Assembly: GCF_023715845.1 (NCBI RefSeq)
Contig: NZ_JAMBOR010000003.1
Span: 124,001-188,000 of the forward strand
Source of the DNA: Fictibacillus phosphorivorans
GTDB taxonomy: Bacteria > Bacillota > Bacilli > Bacillales > Fictibacillaceae
Direction: 5' to 3'
Length of the DNA: 64,000 bases
Below are positions 48,547 to 56,457 of this stretch, piece after piece (positions within the stretch are counted from its first letter, which is position 1; every line of letters starts with the position of its first letter). Position numbers and translations under genes: made by a program. The notes under the pieces are model-generated. The model was not told the DNA's origin and searched no databases. It saw only the letters and a list, made by a program, of their open reading frames with translations.

Positions 48547-49038
48547 ATGAAGACCTATATCACGTACGGAACAACAGACTATCTATCCAGCTTTCATGAA
48601 AAATATAGCCAGGCGCTCCTGCTAGAGGGGGATTCGAACTCCGCACTCGTATTTGAAACAGACGGAGAGAATCCTTTTTTTGAAAAACATGAATATGAAG
48701 TGATCAATCAGAGAGGAAATTTATCAGGTGCAGGCTTTGTCATAATGAATCACGTTCCAGTTACAGAAGATGGCCGCAGTCTTTTTGAGGAACGTTTTCA
48801 GAACCGTGCAGGGCTTGTCGAGAACGAACCTGGATTCGTTGGCATTCGTATCCTTCGTCCTCTTCATCAAGACCCGTATATTATCATGACGCTCTGGAGA
48901 TCACATACAGACTTCATCAATTGGCAGCAATCCAAGGCATATGAAGAAGCACATAAGGACCGTGGGACATCTAGAGGACTTCCTGAAACTCTTTTCTCTG
49001 GCCAATCCTATGTGAAAGAATATAAGGTCGTCCAATGA
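48547..49038 (+). CDS. hmoB: heme-degrading monooxygenase HmoB (YhgC)
   Basis: A 163-residue protein with a C-terminal antibiotic-biosynthesis-monooxygenase (ABM) domain. The family match with B. subtilis HmoB is clear: EGRSLFEERFQNRAGLVENEPGF style core (here DGRSLFEERFQNRAG), RILRPLHQDPYIIMTLW, and KAYEEAHKDRGTSRG containing the histidine used to bind heme. HmoB cleaves heme and releases iron. The gene is divergent from pbpF, as in B. subtilis, and close to the heme biosynthesis operon. It ends in a 4-base overlap with the lipid kinase gene. Confidence 0.92.
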   Translation: MKTYITYGTTDYLSSFHEKYSQALLLEGDSNSALVFETDGENPFFEKHEYEVINQRGNLSGAGFVIMNHVPVTEDGRSLFEERFQNRAGLVENEPGFVGIRILRPLHQDPYIIMTLWRSHTDFINWQQSKAYEEAHKDRGTSRGLPETLFSGQSYVKEYKVVQ

Positions 49039-49949
49039 GCAGACATACGTCAGAACTAAAACGGGTCTCTGTTATCCTCAATCCAAAAGCTGGACAGGGC
49101 CGCCTTCTCAATCATTGGGAGGAAGTCCTTACAGCATTAAAAAGCGGGTTTGATGATGTGCAAGTATACGAAACAACAGCCCCTGGTGAAGGGGCATCTA
49201 TTGTCAAAGAACTTCATTCAAAGACAGATGTTATCCTTGCAGCAGGCGGAGACGGAACGGTCCATGAAGTTGCCGAGGCATTATTGTCACTAGAAACTGA
49301 GCAACCTGCATTCGGCATTTTGCCTGGAGGAACATGCAATGACTTTTCACGGGCTCTCGGGATGAACCAGAACCCTGTTAAAGCCGCTGAACAGATTAAT
49401 GAGAAAAAATTACGTCAGATCGACGTCGGAGAATTCGATGGGCAATTCTTCACAAACTTTTGGGGAGTCGGATTAATTACACATGTATCAGAATCGATTG
49501 ATCCAGATACTAAAGAAAAATACGGAAGGCTGTCCTACTATTTATCTGCAGCAAAATCCATGCAAACGTGGGAACCCTTCGAAATCTCAATTGAATCTGA
49601 AGAGTTTCAGTTTGATGGAAAAGCAGCCATGTTTTTAGCCGTAAACGGACCTTTTACAGGCGGGATCAAACCCTTCTTTCCGAATACAGATATTCAAGAT
49701 GGGAAACTAGATTGTTTACTGATCGAAGAACCTTCTATCTCTTTTATTTGGGATGTTCTCCAGAACCGGCTGTCGAACAGTTCGTTTGAAGGGCAAGGCT
49801 ATCATCATTTCCAGAGCTCAAAGATTCAAATAAAAACAGATCCACAACAATTGATCGATTGTGATGGAGAGCGGGGGCACAAGACACCCTCTGTCGTAAC
49901 ATGCTTAAAGCAACATCTATCTGCACTTACTGGGGATGTTTCCTTTTAA
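49035..49949 (+). CDS. diacylglycerol kinase family lipid kinase (YegS/DagK-like)
   Basis: A 304-residue lipid kinase. The catalytic domain has LNPKAGQGR near residue 16, the ATP loop AGGDGTVHEVAEAL near 70, and GILPGGTCNDFSRALG. The C-terminal beta domain contains LFLAVNGPFTGG style sequence (FLAVNGPFTGGIKPF) and ends DCDGERGHKTP. It phosphorylates diacylglycerol or a related lipid at the membrane. The start overlaps the end of hmoB by four bases (ATGA), so translation is coupled. The 3' end overlaps the convergent PAP2 gene by 23 bases. Confidence 0.9.
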   Translation: MSRHTSELKRVSVILNPKAGQGRLLNHWEEVLTALKSGFDDVQVYETTAPGEGASIVKELHSKTDVILAAGGDGTVHEVAEALLSLETEQPAFGILPGGTCNDFSRALGMNQNPVKAAEQINEKKLRQIDVGEFDGQFFTNFWGVGLITHVSESIDPDTKEKYGRLSYYLSAAKSMQTWEPFEISIESEEFQFDGKAAMFLAVNGPFTGGIKPFFPNTDIQDGKLDCLLIEEPSISFIWDVLQNRLSNSSFEGQGYHHFQSSKIQIKTDPQQLIDCDGERGHKTPSVVTCLKQHLSALTGDVSF

Positions 49950-50634
49950 AAAAAGGAAGCGTCCTTTTTTGATAGGCACGAATAGATTCACGGCCGCCGA
50001 TGCATAGGAACAGCCAGACAGTCCCTGCGGAAAAACCCGCTAAAACATCTGACGGATAGTGGACGCCTAAATAGATTCTGCTTAATCCGATCGATACAAT
50101 CAAACTTATAAAACCTATCCCTAATAGTAACTTGAACATCCTGCCTCTTTGGCTCCTTATGACTAAATAACCTAGGAATCCATAATAAATTAAACTCCCC
50201 ATAGAATGGCCACTTGGATAGCTGAATCCCTGTTCAATGATTAAGCTATTTTCTGGCCGCGCTCTTCCAAACCAGTGTTTAAGACCCAGGTTTAAAAGGC
50301 CACCGCCTGCGACTGCAATGATATAAAAAAGGGCTCCCCAATAGCTCTTTCTTTTGAAGATCAGCCAAATCAGATTTCCAACCAATAAGAGGGTAAGGAT
50401 GGTAGTAGAACCGAAATAAGTAACAAACTTCATAATTGCCGTTAACGTATCATTTCTAATGGCTGAGATGTATTGAATGATGATTTGATCAAAATGAAAC
50501 CTTTCCTCTTCTATTAGGTTTTCAGAAAGTTCAAAGAATATAAATAAAGACAGAAACGAAAGTAAGAGACCGGCTAAAATATATATGATAGGAACAATCG
50601 GAAAAGGTAATTTGTGAGCGATGTCTCGTAACAT
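49927..50634 (-). CDS. PAP2 family lipid phosphatase
   Basis: A 235-residue integral membrane phosphatase with six hydrophobic helices. All three PAP2 motifs are present: KHWFGRARP, PSGHSMGSLI and SRIYLGVHYPSDVLAG. Such enzymes dephosphorylate phosphatidic acid, phosphatidylglycerophosphate or undecaprenyl pyrophosphate at the outer face. It is convergent with, and overlaps, a lipid kinase gene that makes the opposite type of reaction. AAGGAG precedes the ATG. The C-terminus (KKRTLPFFKRKHPQ type) is basic and cytoplasmic. Confidence 0.92.
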   Translation of the reverse strand: MLRDIAHKLPFPIVPIIYILAGLLLSFLSLFIFFELSENLIEEERFHFDQIIIQYISAIRNDTLTAIMKFVTYFGSTTILTLLLVGNLIWLIFKRKSYWGALFYIIAVAGGGLLNLGLKHWFGRARPENSLIIEQGFSYPSGHSMGSLIYYGFLGYLVIRSQRGRMFKLLLGIGFISLIVSIGLSRIYLGVHYPSDVLAGFSAGTVWLFLCIGGRESIRAYQKRTLPFFKRKHPQ

Positions 50635-50775
50635 AAGTACTCCTTGTTTAGAAATCTATTTTTGTATGATTTGGTCTAGTTCAATTCTTAAAATCTGTGT
50701 AACTTATTACTAAAGTTTTCCTCTTTGCATACGTATTAAACGCTTTTAACAAGCTTGGCGGTGCTTTTTAGACAA

Positions 50776-50807
50776 AATAAAAAAGCTGCCTGTATACAAG
50801 CAGCTTT
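50776..50807 (-). terminator. terminator of the DUF3243 gene
   Basis: Minus strand AAGCTGCTTGTATACAGGCAGCTT hairpin in two 8-11 bp arms (50783-50806), then TTTTT. Confidence 0.88.
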
Positions 50808-50819
50808 TTCTTGTTCCTT

Positions 50820-51152
50820 TTACTTAACAAGTTTAACGAGCATATGAGCAAGCTTATGACGCTCTTCTTGTTCTCCTACTTTCCATAATTCCTTTAAAAG
50901 GTTTTCTTCAGAATTGCGAGGTTCCTCATGCGTAGCTAGATAATCAGCCACTTTTTCTGCCGTTTTCGCAAGTGTTTCTTCACTCATACCCATCTTTTCG
51001 CCTACTTGAACTTTGCTGTGGAGATAGCTTTTGAACTCTTCAAAGTTAGACAAGATTTCTTCCTTTTTGCTTTCGCTCATACGGTCTGCCGTTTCCTCTA
51101 CCTTAGTCGTATCAACTTCACGCTCTTTGTCCACCATGTGTCTGCTTTCCAT
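50820..51152 (-). CDS. DUF3243 domain protein
   Basis: A 110-residue, highly charged, helical protein. The C-terminal 85 residues have the DUF3243 pattern (ILSNFEEFKSYLHSKVQVGEKMGMSEETLAKTAEKVADYLA over 33-73, then EENLLKELWKVGEQEERHKLAHMLVKLV). Family members such as B. subtilis YmfJ have no known function. This one has about 25 extra N-terminal residues. AAGGAGGTAAC precedes the ATG. It is monocistronic, with a strong terminator, and divergent from the ferritin-like gene. Confidence 0.88.
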   Translation of the reverse strand: MESRHMVDKEREVDTTKVEETADRMSESKKEEILSNFEEFKSYLHSKVQVGEKMGMSEETLAKTAEKVADYLATHEEPRNSEENLLKELWKVGEQEERHKLAHMLVKLVK

Positions 51153-51365
51153 TTTTGTTACCTCCTTAAAAGAATGTGTGTATGACCTTTGTTTAATATT
51201 TGTGATAGGCCTGTTATTCTTTTACCTTTTCTAACACATGTTAAACATGTTTATACAGTTTATTGAATTTCAGTGGTTTTCTCTTTCTGTTCCGGTTTAC
51301 GATGATTGGAAAAAGGGAAGGATACTTTTGTAGAACAAGATTCAGGAATTCAGGAGGTTATATAA

Positions 51366-51797
51366 ATGGAAAAAGACTTACAAGCACTAATTGATGGACT
51401 AAACGAGGATCTTGCCAATGAATATGCTGCAATTATCATGTACAATCATAATGCAGCAACAGTGTCTGGACTTTACCGCCAGATCTTAAAGCCTTTCTTC
51501 CAAGGCGAAATCGCTGATGAGCAGGGACATGCTCTTTATCTAGCAGAAAAAATTAAAACATTAGGCGGGACACCTACAACACAGCCGAAGCCTGTAAAAC
51601 AAGTAGAAAGCGTTCGCGAAATGCTTGAAGAAGCTCGCAATGCTGAAGAAGATACAATAAGACGCTATGAAGAGCGCAAAGAGCAAGCATCTAATCTGAA
51701 GCTTACTGAGCTTGTCGTTCAGTTGGAAGATATGATTGCGGATGAGACAAAGCATAAGGAAGAAATGGACCGTCTATTAAGCGACAGCCGTTTCTAA
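51366..51797 (+). CDS. ferritin-like di-iron protein
   Basis: A 143-residue four-helix bundle protein. Metal-ligand positions of the ferritin-like fold are visible: NEYAAIIMYNHNAAT (helix A), GEIADEQGHALYLAEKI (ExxH, helix B), EEDTIRRYEERKEQA (helix C) and LEDMIADETKHKEEMDRLL (ExxH, helix D). It is related to bacterioferritin/Dps-like and rubrerythrin-type domains and may handle iron or peroxide. CAGGAGG precedes the ATG and a strong terminator follows. Confidence 0.88.
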   Translation: MEKDLQALIDGLNEDLANEYAAIIMYNHNAATVSGLYRQILKPFFQGEIADEQGHALYLAEKIKTLGGTPTTQPKPVKQVESVREMLEEARNAEEDTIRRYEERKEQASNLKLTELVVQLEDMIADETKHKEEMDRLLSDSRF

Positions 51798-51807
51798 AAA
51801 TATGCGA

Positions 51808-51839
51808 AGACCAGCTAGAATGCTAGCTGGTCTTTTTTT
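51808..51839 (+). terminator. terminator of the ferritin-like gene
   Basis: AGACCAGCTAG-AATG-CTAGCTGGTCT, 11-bp perfect stem, then a run of seven T. Confidence 0.95.
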
Positions 51840-51920
51840 GTACTAAATTTCTATTGAAGGCTGCTAAAAAATGCAGCTTTTTTTGAAAAAAGGTTGTTAT
51901 TTTTATTTTTCTCCTATGCA

Positions 51921-52051
51921 AGTTGATTGGCGTGCAAGGTGCGAGACTCCTATGGGACGAGCGGTCAGGTGGAGACTCCAAATGGCACGGAGTGGCAGGA
52001 GGCTCACCGCACGCCCCATGGGAAGCGAGCAACCTGGAGCGGAAATCAACT
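51921..52051 (-). repeat. 130-bp intergenic repeat, copy 3 (inverted)
   Basis: Read on the minus strand it starts AGTTGATTTCCGCTCCAGG and ends GCCAATCAACT. It shares GGGGCGTGCGGTGAGCCTCC and AGGAGTCTCGCACCTTGC with copy 1. It lies between the ferritin-like gene terminator and ecsC. Confidence 0.85.
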
Positions 52052-52088
52052 ACTATCATTGGAACCAACGATTTATCCAAAACAGACT

Positions 52089-52838
52089 TTATTTTTCACC
52101 CTTATTCTGTTCCATCATCACCCGCCAGCGGAAACAGTTTTGAGCCACTTCCCCTAGATCCTCTAAAAAATGATAATTGGCATAAGCTCCAACAACTGCG
52201 CCAAGACCTGGGATCATTTGAAACATCTTGATCAAATCAATATGATCGCGATAGTCCTGCTGTAGTTCTTGCCAGTTTAATTTTTCAATCGCGCCGGGAT
52301 GTTCAGGAAACTCATGAATCGTCTCTTTCCAAAAGATGACCTTTTCAAACGCTTCTTTCCTTTTATGAGGATCAGAAAAAGCGAGACGGAACACATGAAG
52401 AATGAATATCCGTTCTCTGTAGTCTTTTACGTCCAGTCCATAAATACTTGCTGCTTCAAAAAGGAACTTCATTTTTATCCCCAGCAATAGAGGAAAATCG
52501 GCAAGTCCGAGCAAAATTCCGCCTGCCCCTGTACCAGCACCTTCAACCGCGGCTGTCTTTTTATAAAAAGCAAGACGCTCTTTCAGCTTCATATCTCGTT
52601 CAAAAAGCCCTGTTTCAAACTGAGTCGTGCGTTTTGTCGTATATTCCGAACCGATTAAAGTAGCTTTAATCATTTGCTTCATACTTGTTGTAATTACATC
52701 ATGTACTTTTTGAGGGATTTTTTCATTTATCTTTGTCTGAATTGATTTTGTAGCCTTATTCCATAACGAGGGACGCTTCGTCATTTCAACTTCCCAACGT
52801 TTAAGCTCTTCAATAACTTTTTGTTCATACGTGTTCAT
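52089..52838 (-). CDS. ecsC: EcsC family protein
   Basis: A 249-residue protein with the EcsC domain: SLWNKATKSIQTKINEKIP near residue 19, GAGTGAGGILLGLADFPLLLGIKMKF style core around 100-125 (AGTGAGGILLGLADFP), and IPGLGAVVGAYANYHFLEDLG near the C-terminus. It has no signal peptide and one or two moderately hydrophobic stretches. EcsC is the third product of the ecs operon; its biochemical role is unknown. The gene is separated from ecsB by a terminator and has its own strong ribosome binding site (AGAGGAGGA), so it may be expressed separately. The C-terminal ends DLGEVAQNCFRWRVMMEQNKG. Confidence 0.92.
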   Translation of the reverse strand: MNTYEQKVIEELKRWEVEMTKRPSLWNKATKSIQTKINEKIPQKVHDVITTSMKQMIKATLIGSEYTTKRTTQFETGLFERDMKLKERLAFYKKTAAVEGAGTGAGGILLGLADFPLLLGIKMKFLFEAASIYGLDVKDYRERIFILHVFRLAFSDPHKRKEAFEKVIFWKETIHEFPEHPGAIEKLNWQELQQDYRDHIDLIKMFQMIPGLGAVVGAYANYHFLEDLGEVAQNCFRWRVMMEQNKGEK

Positions 52839-52916
52839 CCTATTCCTCCTCTCTTAGGTATACGCAAATAGGGTTAGATGGTTTCCATGCAAGAGAATCA
52901 CTTTTAGGAACTGTTA

Positions 52917-52951
52917 TTAAAAAACTTCCTAACCTTTAAGGCTAGGAAGTT
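52917..52951 (-). terminator. terminator between ecsB and ecsC
   Basis: Minus strand AACTTCCTAGCC ... GGTTAGGAAGTT hairpin followed by TTTTT. The stem begins within the last codons of ecsB and includes its stop codon. Confidence 0.85.
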
Positions 52952-54159
52952 TGCGGTAGATGTTTCTTCGTCAAAACTGGCAAGCGTAACATGCTGTAAC
53001 CAAATGCTGCAGCTGGCATCAATAAACCGATCAGCCAATCTCCTGTAAGAATGCCGTAGAATACTCCGTACATGAGTCCTTGTAGCAGAAGGAGTCCTCG
53101 CAGCCATTTCATAAAGGCAGAAATTTTCACACGAGGTTCGATCGGATATAAATTGAAAATCACATTCCAGCTGTATTGCGTATAGAGTGTGAACAACTGC
53201 AGCGAAAGCATCTGAAAGAACAATAAGACGACAGCCAACTGCCACCATCCTGGTGGAATCAGATAAAGAAAGAAAAAACCGATTACAATTAACCTTATGT
53301 ACAAGCCTAAGTAATCACCAGATCGAATAAACGTCTTCATAAAAAGGGCTGACATCCTATTTTTCTTCTTAAAAGAAAAATTACCGAGCATGTTTAAGAA
53401 AGGACGTTTATGAACGGTCTGTTTCAATGCAGGGACATCTGTAAAATAGTTTACGAAACGATATCCTTTCATCTTAAGTGTCTGTTCTTCCTCTAAAAGC
53501 ATTTCCCATTGATAACCGTGCATCTTTTTAAAAACGCCGAACACAAAGTTCTTTAACACATACATGATGGCAAACATGGCAATTAAAAAGACATATGCTT
53601 CTTCAAATAGAAGATAAACATAAACAAAGTTCACGATATATCTCATGATCTTATAGTTCAGTTGATGGCTTTTATAAGGGAGTCTTCTTTCTTCCCATCC
53701 GACATATAGATTAAAAGCTTTCGCAACGATTAAGAAGAAAGCAAATGAAACATACATCTCCCACCCATCGGTAATGAACACTTGAACAATCGGCCATGTC
53801 AAAGTAAAGATGAGAAGCGTTACAAACGAACCGCTCGCGATCGCAGAAGATAAACTCTTTGAAAAATAATGCTTCATTCCTGATTCAACAGGCAATAAGA
53901 AAACAAGGTCTCCCTCTTTTATTAAAGTCCGGATGGCGCTTTTCGTTAGCAATAATGAAAACAGCACTGTTAAAAGAAGTACAGCAGGAAAATTCTCCGG
54001 CAATGCTTTCAGAAGCTTTGCGTAATAAATACTTCCCACAATGATGAGTAAATATAATGAAACAATAAGTCCGCTGTTTGCCATTAAACTAAAATATTTA
54101 AGCATTTGAGTTAAATGGGCGTTGCGTCGTTTGCGCCATAATTTTTTTACATCGATCAT
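52942..54159 (-). CDS. ecsB: EcsB ABC transporter membrane protein
   Basis: A 405-residue polytopic protein with about ten hydrophobic helices (for example LIVSLYLLIIVGSIYYA and ALPENFPAVLLLTVLFSLLL) and the EcsB-typical KSAIRTLIKEGDLVFLLPVE. In B. subtilis EcsA-EcsB affects sporulation, competence and exoprotein secretion, and is required for the activity of an intramembrane protease, RasP. The start overlaps the stop of ecsA by four bases (ATGA), as expected for subunits of one transporter. Its stop codon is inside the terminator stem. Confidence 0.93.
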   Translation of the reverse strand: MIDVKKLWRKRRNAHLTQMLKYFSLMANSGLIVSLYLLIIVGSIYYAKLLKALPENFPAVLLLTVLFSLLLTKSAIRTLIKEGDLVFLLPVESGMKHYFSKSLSSAIASGSFVTLLIFTLTWPIVQVFITDGWEMYVSFAFFLIVAKAFNLYVGWEERRLPYKSHQLNYKIMRYIVNFVYVYLLFEEAYVFLIAMFAIMYVLKNFVFGVFKKMHGYQWEMLLEEEQTLKMKGYRFVNYFTDVPALKQTVHKRPFLNMLGNFSFKKKNRMSALFMKTFIRSGDYLGLYIRLIVIGFFFLYLIPPGWWQLAVVLLFFQMLSLQLFTLYTQYSWNVIFNLYPIEPRVKISAFMKWLRGLLLLQGLMYGVFYGILTGDWLIGLLMPAAAFGYSMLRLPVLTKKHLPQTS

Positions 54160-54899
54160 GTTACATTACCCCTGGCCACATAAAGGTAGATCTCATCAAG
54201 GGTAGCATCAGTCAATCCGCTTCTTTCCCTTAATTCCTCTAATGTACCGCTCAACACTAGTCTGCCTTCATGCATGATCAAGAATCGGTCACAGTACCTC
54301 TCAGCCGTAGATAGAATATGTGTAGACATTAAAACGCCTGCACCGCTATTTTTAAACGTGACCATATATTCAAGGAAAGATTGAATCCCTAATGGGTCCA
54401 GTCCTACGAACGGCTCGTCTACAATGTATAGTTTCGGCTCCACTAATAAGGCGCAAAGTATCATTACCTTTTGCTTCATCCCTTTGGAGAATTGATTCGG
54501 AAACCATTTAATCTTATTATCCATTCGGAACTCTTTAAGTAGTGGCCTTACTCTTGTTAAGAAAGTTTGTTCCTCGAGACCATAAGCCATCGCTGTTAAT
54601 TCAAGATGCTCCCATAACGTTAATTCTTCATACAGAATCGGCATCTCCGGAATATATGTAAATTGGCTGCGATAATTTTCAGGTTCTTCCCTGAAGGTCT
54701 GGTCTAGTATTTTCGAACTGCCCGACATCGGTTCCATCAATCCGAGGATATGTTTGATCGTCGTACTTTTTCCAGCTCCGTTTAATCCGATCAATCCGAC
54801 AATCTCACTTTCTTTTATTGAAAAATTAACATTATGGATCACTGGCTGGTTCGGCATATATCCGCCCGTTAAGTCATTCACCTCTAGGATAGGTTTCAT
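54156..54899 (-). CDS. ecsA: EcsA ABC transporter ATPase
   Basis: A 247-residue ATPase with Walker A GLNGAGKSTTIKHIL near residue 37. The signature is degenerate, FSKGMKQKVMILCAL (FSKGM instead of LSGGQ, common in exporter ATPases). Walker B is LYIVDEPFVGLDPLG and the H-loop LMSTHILSTAERYCDR. It drives EcsB. It is the first gene of the ecs operon (AGGAGGG before the ATG) and lies downstream of the PCYCGC lipoprotein gene, divergent from hit as in B. subtilis. Confidence 0.94.
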   Translation of the reverse strand: MKPILEVNDLTGGYMPNQPVIHNVNFSIKESEIVGLIGLNGAGKSTTIKHILGLMEPMSGSSKILDQTFREEPENYRSQFTYIPEMPILYEELTLWEHLELTAMAYGLEEQTFLTRVRPLLKEFRMDNKIKWFPNQFSKGMKQKVMILCALLVEPKLYIVDEPFVGLDPLGIQSFLEYMVTFKNSGAGVLMSTHILSTAERYCDRFLIMHEGRLVLSGTLEELRERSGLTDATLDEIYLYVARGNVT

Positions 54900-54961
54900 T
54901 TTTTACCCTCCTTTTTTCGTTGTCTCCTTACTATTATTTACCATATTTTTTGTTTTACCCT

Positions 54962-55492
54962 TTATAAAGCAGGCAATGGTGTCTGTGTAGGCTCTGCATA
55001 ACCTTCTTTGTATTTCTCATCAATCATCTTTCGAATCTCAGAATCACTCTTGCCTTCTATGGATTCACTCATACTGATTGCTGCAATCTCAAGACACGTG
55101 CCGCATTTTGTTCCATGGTCATCCCATAGGACCTTTCCGTCTTCTTTATTATCAGCGACAAAGCAATCATAGTTGTTTTTATGTCCAGCAGAATCACCGC
55201 AACCGCAATAACATGGCATGGATTCGAGGAGTTCTTTAAACTTTGGAACAGCTGCATAGATCGTTGAAATATTTTCAGGCTGATTACCTAAAAAGTCAGG
55301 CATAACATCAGCAGAAGCTGTTACTTGTTGAATATCACCATTCGGAAGATGCTCTTCATGTGCACTTTCCTTATGTACTTGCTTTGAATGTTCTTGATGG
55401 TTCTGATGCTCTTCTTCTTTCTCTTTCCCGCATCCTGACATAAGAACACTTGAAACGAGAACCATCGTCATGACTAATTGTCTTCTTTTCAC
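54962..55492 (-). CDS. PCYCGC-motif lipoprotein
   Basis: A 176-residue lipoprotein with a short signal peptide and lipobox LMSGC (Cys21), then a His/Glu-rich linker (residues 24-48). A cysteine-rich domain has PCYCGCGD (Cys94, 96, 98), NYDCF and TKCGTCLEIA. The PCYCGC family has no proven function; the cysteines and histidines suggest metal or redox chemistry at the outer face of the membrane. The GTG start follows GGAGGGTCC. It is 62 bases upstream of ecsA in the same direction, so they may share a transcript. Confidence 0.88.
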   Translation of the reverse strand: MKRRQLVMTMVLVSSVLMSGCGKEKEEEHQNHQEHSKQVHKESAHEEHLPNGDIQQVTASADVMPDFLGNQPENISTIYAAVPKFKELLESMPCYCGCGDSAGHKNNYDCFVADNKEDGKVLWDDHGTKCGTCLEIAAISMSESIEGKSDSEIRKMIDEKYKEGYAEPTQTPLPAL

Positions 55493-55596
55493 GGAGGACC
55501 CTCCTCTTGTCTTTCTTTCCTTATAATAGCTTAATTCAAGCCCTTTTTTCCAATTTTATATGTATAACAAGTGAGACAGTATGGACAAAATAATTA

Positions 55597-55832
55597 TTGA
55601 AGAAGGTATCCCCCCTTCTTCAAGGAGAAGGATGCAACGGTTGATTTTTAAGTTCAATGCTTTTCATTTTAAGGAGATGGTTCTCTTGGACTATTCAGTG
55701 CTAGAGCAATACAGATTCTTAAAGTAGAGGTGCATGGCTAAAAAATCTTTTGCTTTGTTTTCATGTTCTCCTTTCTTCTCTAACCTCTATAAGGAGGAGA
55801 GTTCTATTCTATAGGACTCTCCTTCTTTATTT
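55597..55832 (+). other. possible small RNA or short-peptide transcript between the PCYCGC gene and hit
   Basis: The 451-base gap holds a 10-bp perfect hairpin TTGAAGAAGG ... CCTTCTTCAA (55597-55623) followed at once by AAGGAGAAGG. Two tiny frames follow: MQRLIFKFNAFHFKEMVLL... (31 residues, 55632-55727) and MAKKSFALFSCSPFF... (26 residues, 55734-55814). A terminator-like hairpin AGGAGAGT ... ACTCTCCT with a T-rich tail lies at 55794-55832. The parts could form a small transcript ending in its own terminator. No known RNA family is recognised, and neither peptide resembles a known protein. Confidence 0.35.
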
Positions 55833-55943
55833 TATTTTGATAATTGTTTATACGTAGATTGAAGATTCAGATTTTCATGAATTGCTTTATTTGTCTCATC
55901 GGTAATGTGTGTTATGATAAGTAAAAAAAATGAGGTGAGCTCT

Positions 55944-56372
55944 TTGTCCCACGATTCAAACTGCATTTTTTGTAAAATTGTAAAAGGTGATATTCCTTCT
56001 TACAAAGTGTATGAAGATGAGAATGTTCTTGCTTTTTTAGACATCAGTCAGGTAACCAAAGGACATACACTGATCATTCCAAAAGAGCATTCAAAGGATG
56101 TTTTTGAGCTGTCTGAAGAAACAGCAGCCAAGCTTTTTTCTGCTGTTCCTAAAATTGCTTCAAGCATTAAACAAACGTTCAATCCCATCGGTTTGAACTT
56201 GTTAAATAACAACGGAGAAGCTGCGGGTCAGTCTGTCTTCCACTATCATATACACTTTATTCCGCGATACGGTTCTGGCGACGGTTTCGGTGCTGTGTGG
56301 AAAACACAGGAGCTTCCTGCCGGTGAAATGGCTGAGATCGCTCAATCCATTAAAGTTAACGTCAAGAACTAA
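55944..56372 (+). CDS. hit: HIT family nucleotide-binding hydrolase (Hit)
   Basis: A 142-residue HIT-domain protein. The zinc-type CIFCKIVKGDIPSYKVYED lies at residues 8-26, followed by FLDISQVTKGHTLIIPKEH, GLNLLNNNGEAAGQSVFHYHIHFIPRY with the catalytic HxHxH motif, and the PRYGSGDGFGAVWK tail. HIT proteins hydrolyse nucleoside phosphoramidates or dinucleotides. The TTG at 55944 is the likely start because GAGGTGAG is correctly placed before it; the frame upstream lacks a site. In B. subtilis hit lies divergent to ecsA as here. Confidence 0.92.
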   Translation: MSHDSNCIFCKIVKGDIPSYKVYEDENVLAFLDISQVTKGHTLIIPKEHSKDVFELSEETAAKLFSAVPKIASSIKQTFNPIGLNLLNNNGEAAGQSVFHYHIHFIPRYGSGDGFGAVWKTQELPAGEMAEIAQSIKVNVKN

Positions 56373-56385
56373 CACTACATAGTAA

Positions 56386-56416
56386 AAACTGCCTGTCTTT
56401 GTTGAGGCAGTTTTTT
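56386..56416 (+). terminator. terminator of hit
   Basis: AAACTGCCT ... AGGCAGTTT, 9-bp stem (56386-56394 with 56405-56413), then TTT. Confidence 0.88.
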
Positions 56417-56457
56417 CATATTCCAGCAACAGACATCAGAGGAGGAGAAGAGAAGAA

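Noticed and set aside
51823-52231. Several frames of 76-102 residues in the ~130-bp repeat region
   Set aside because: They overlap each other in different frames across the repeat and the ecsC end; the sequence is explained by the repeat.
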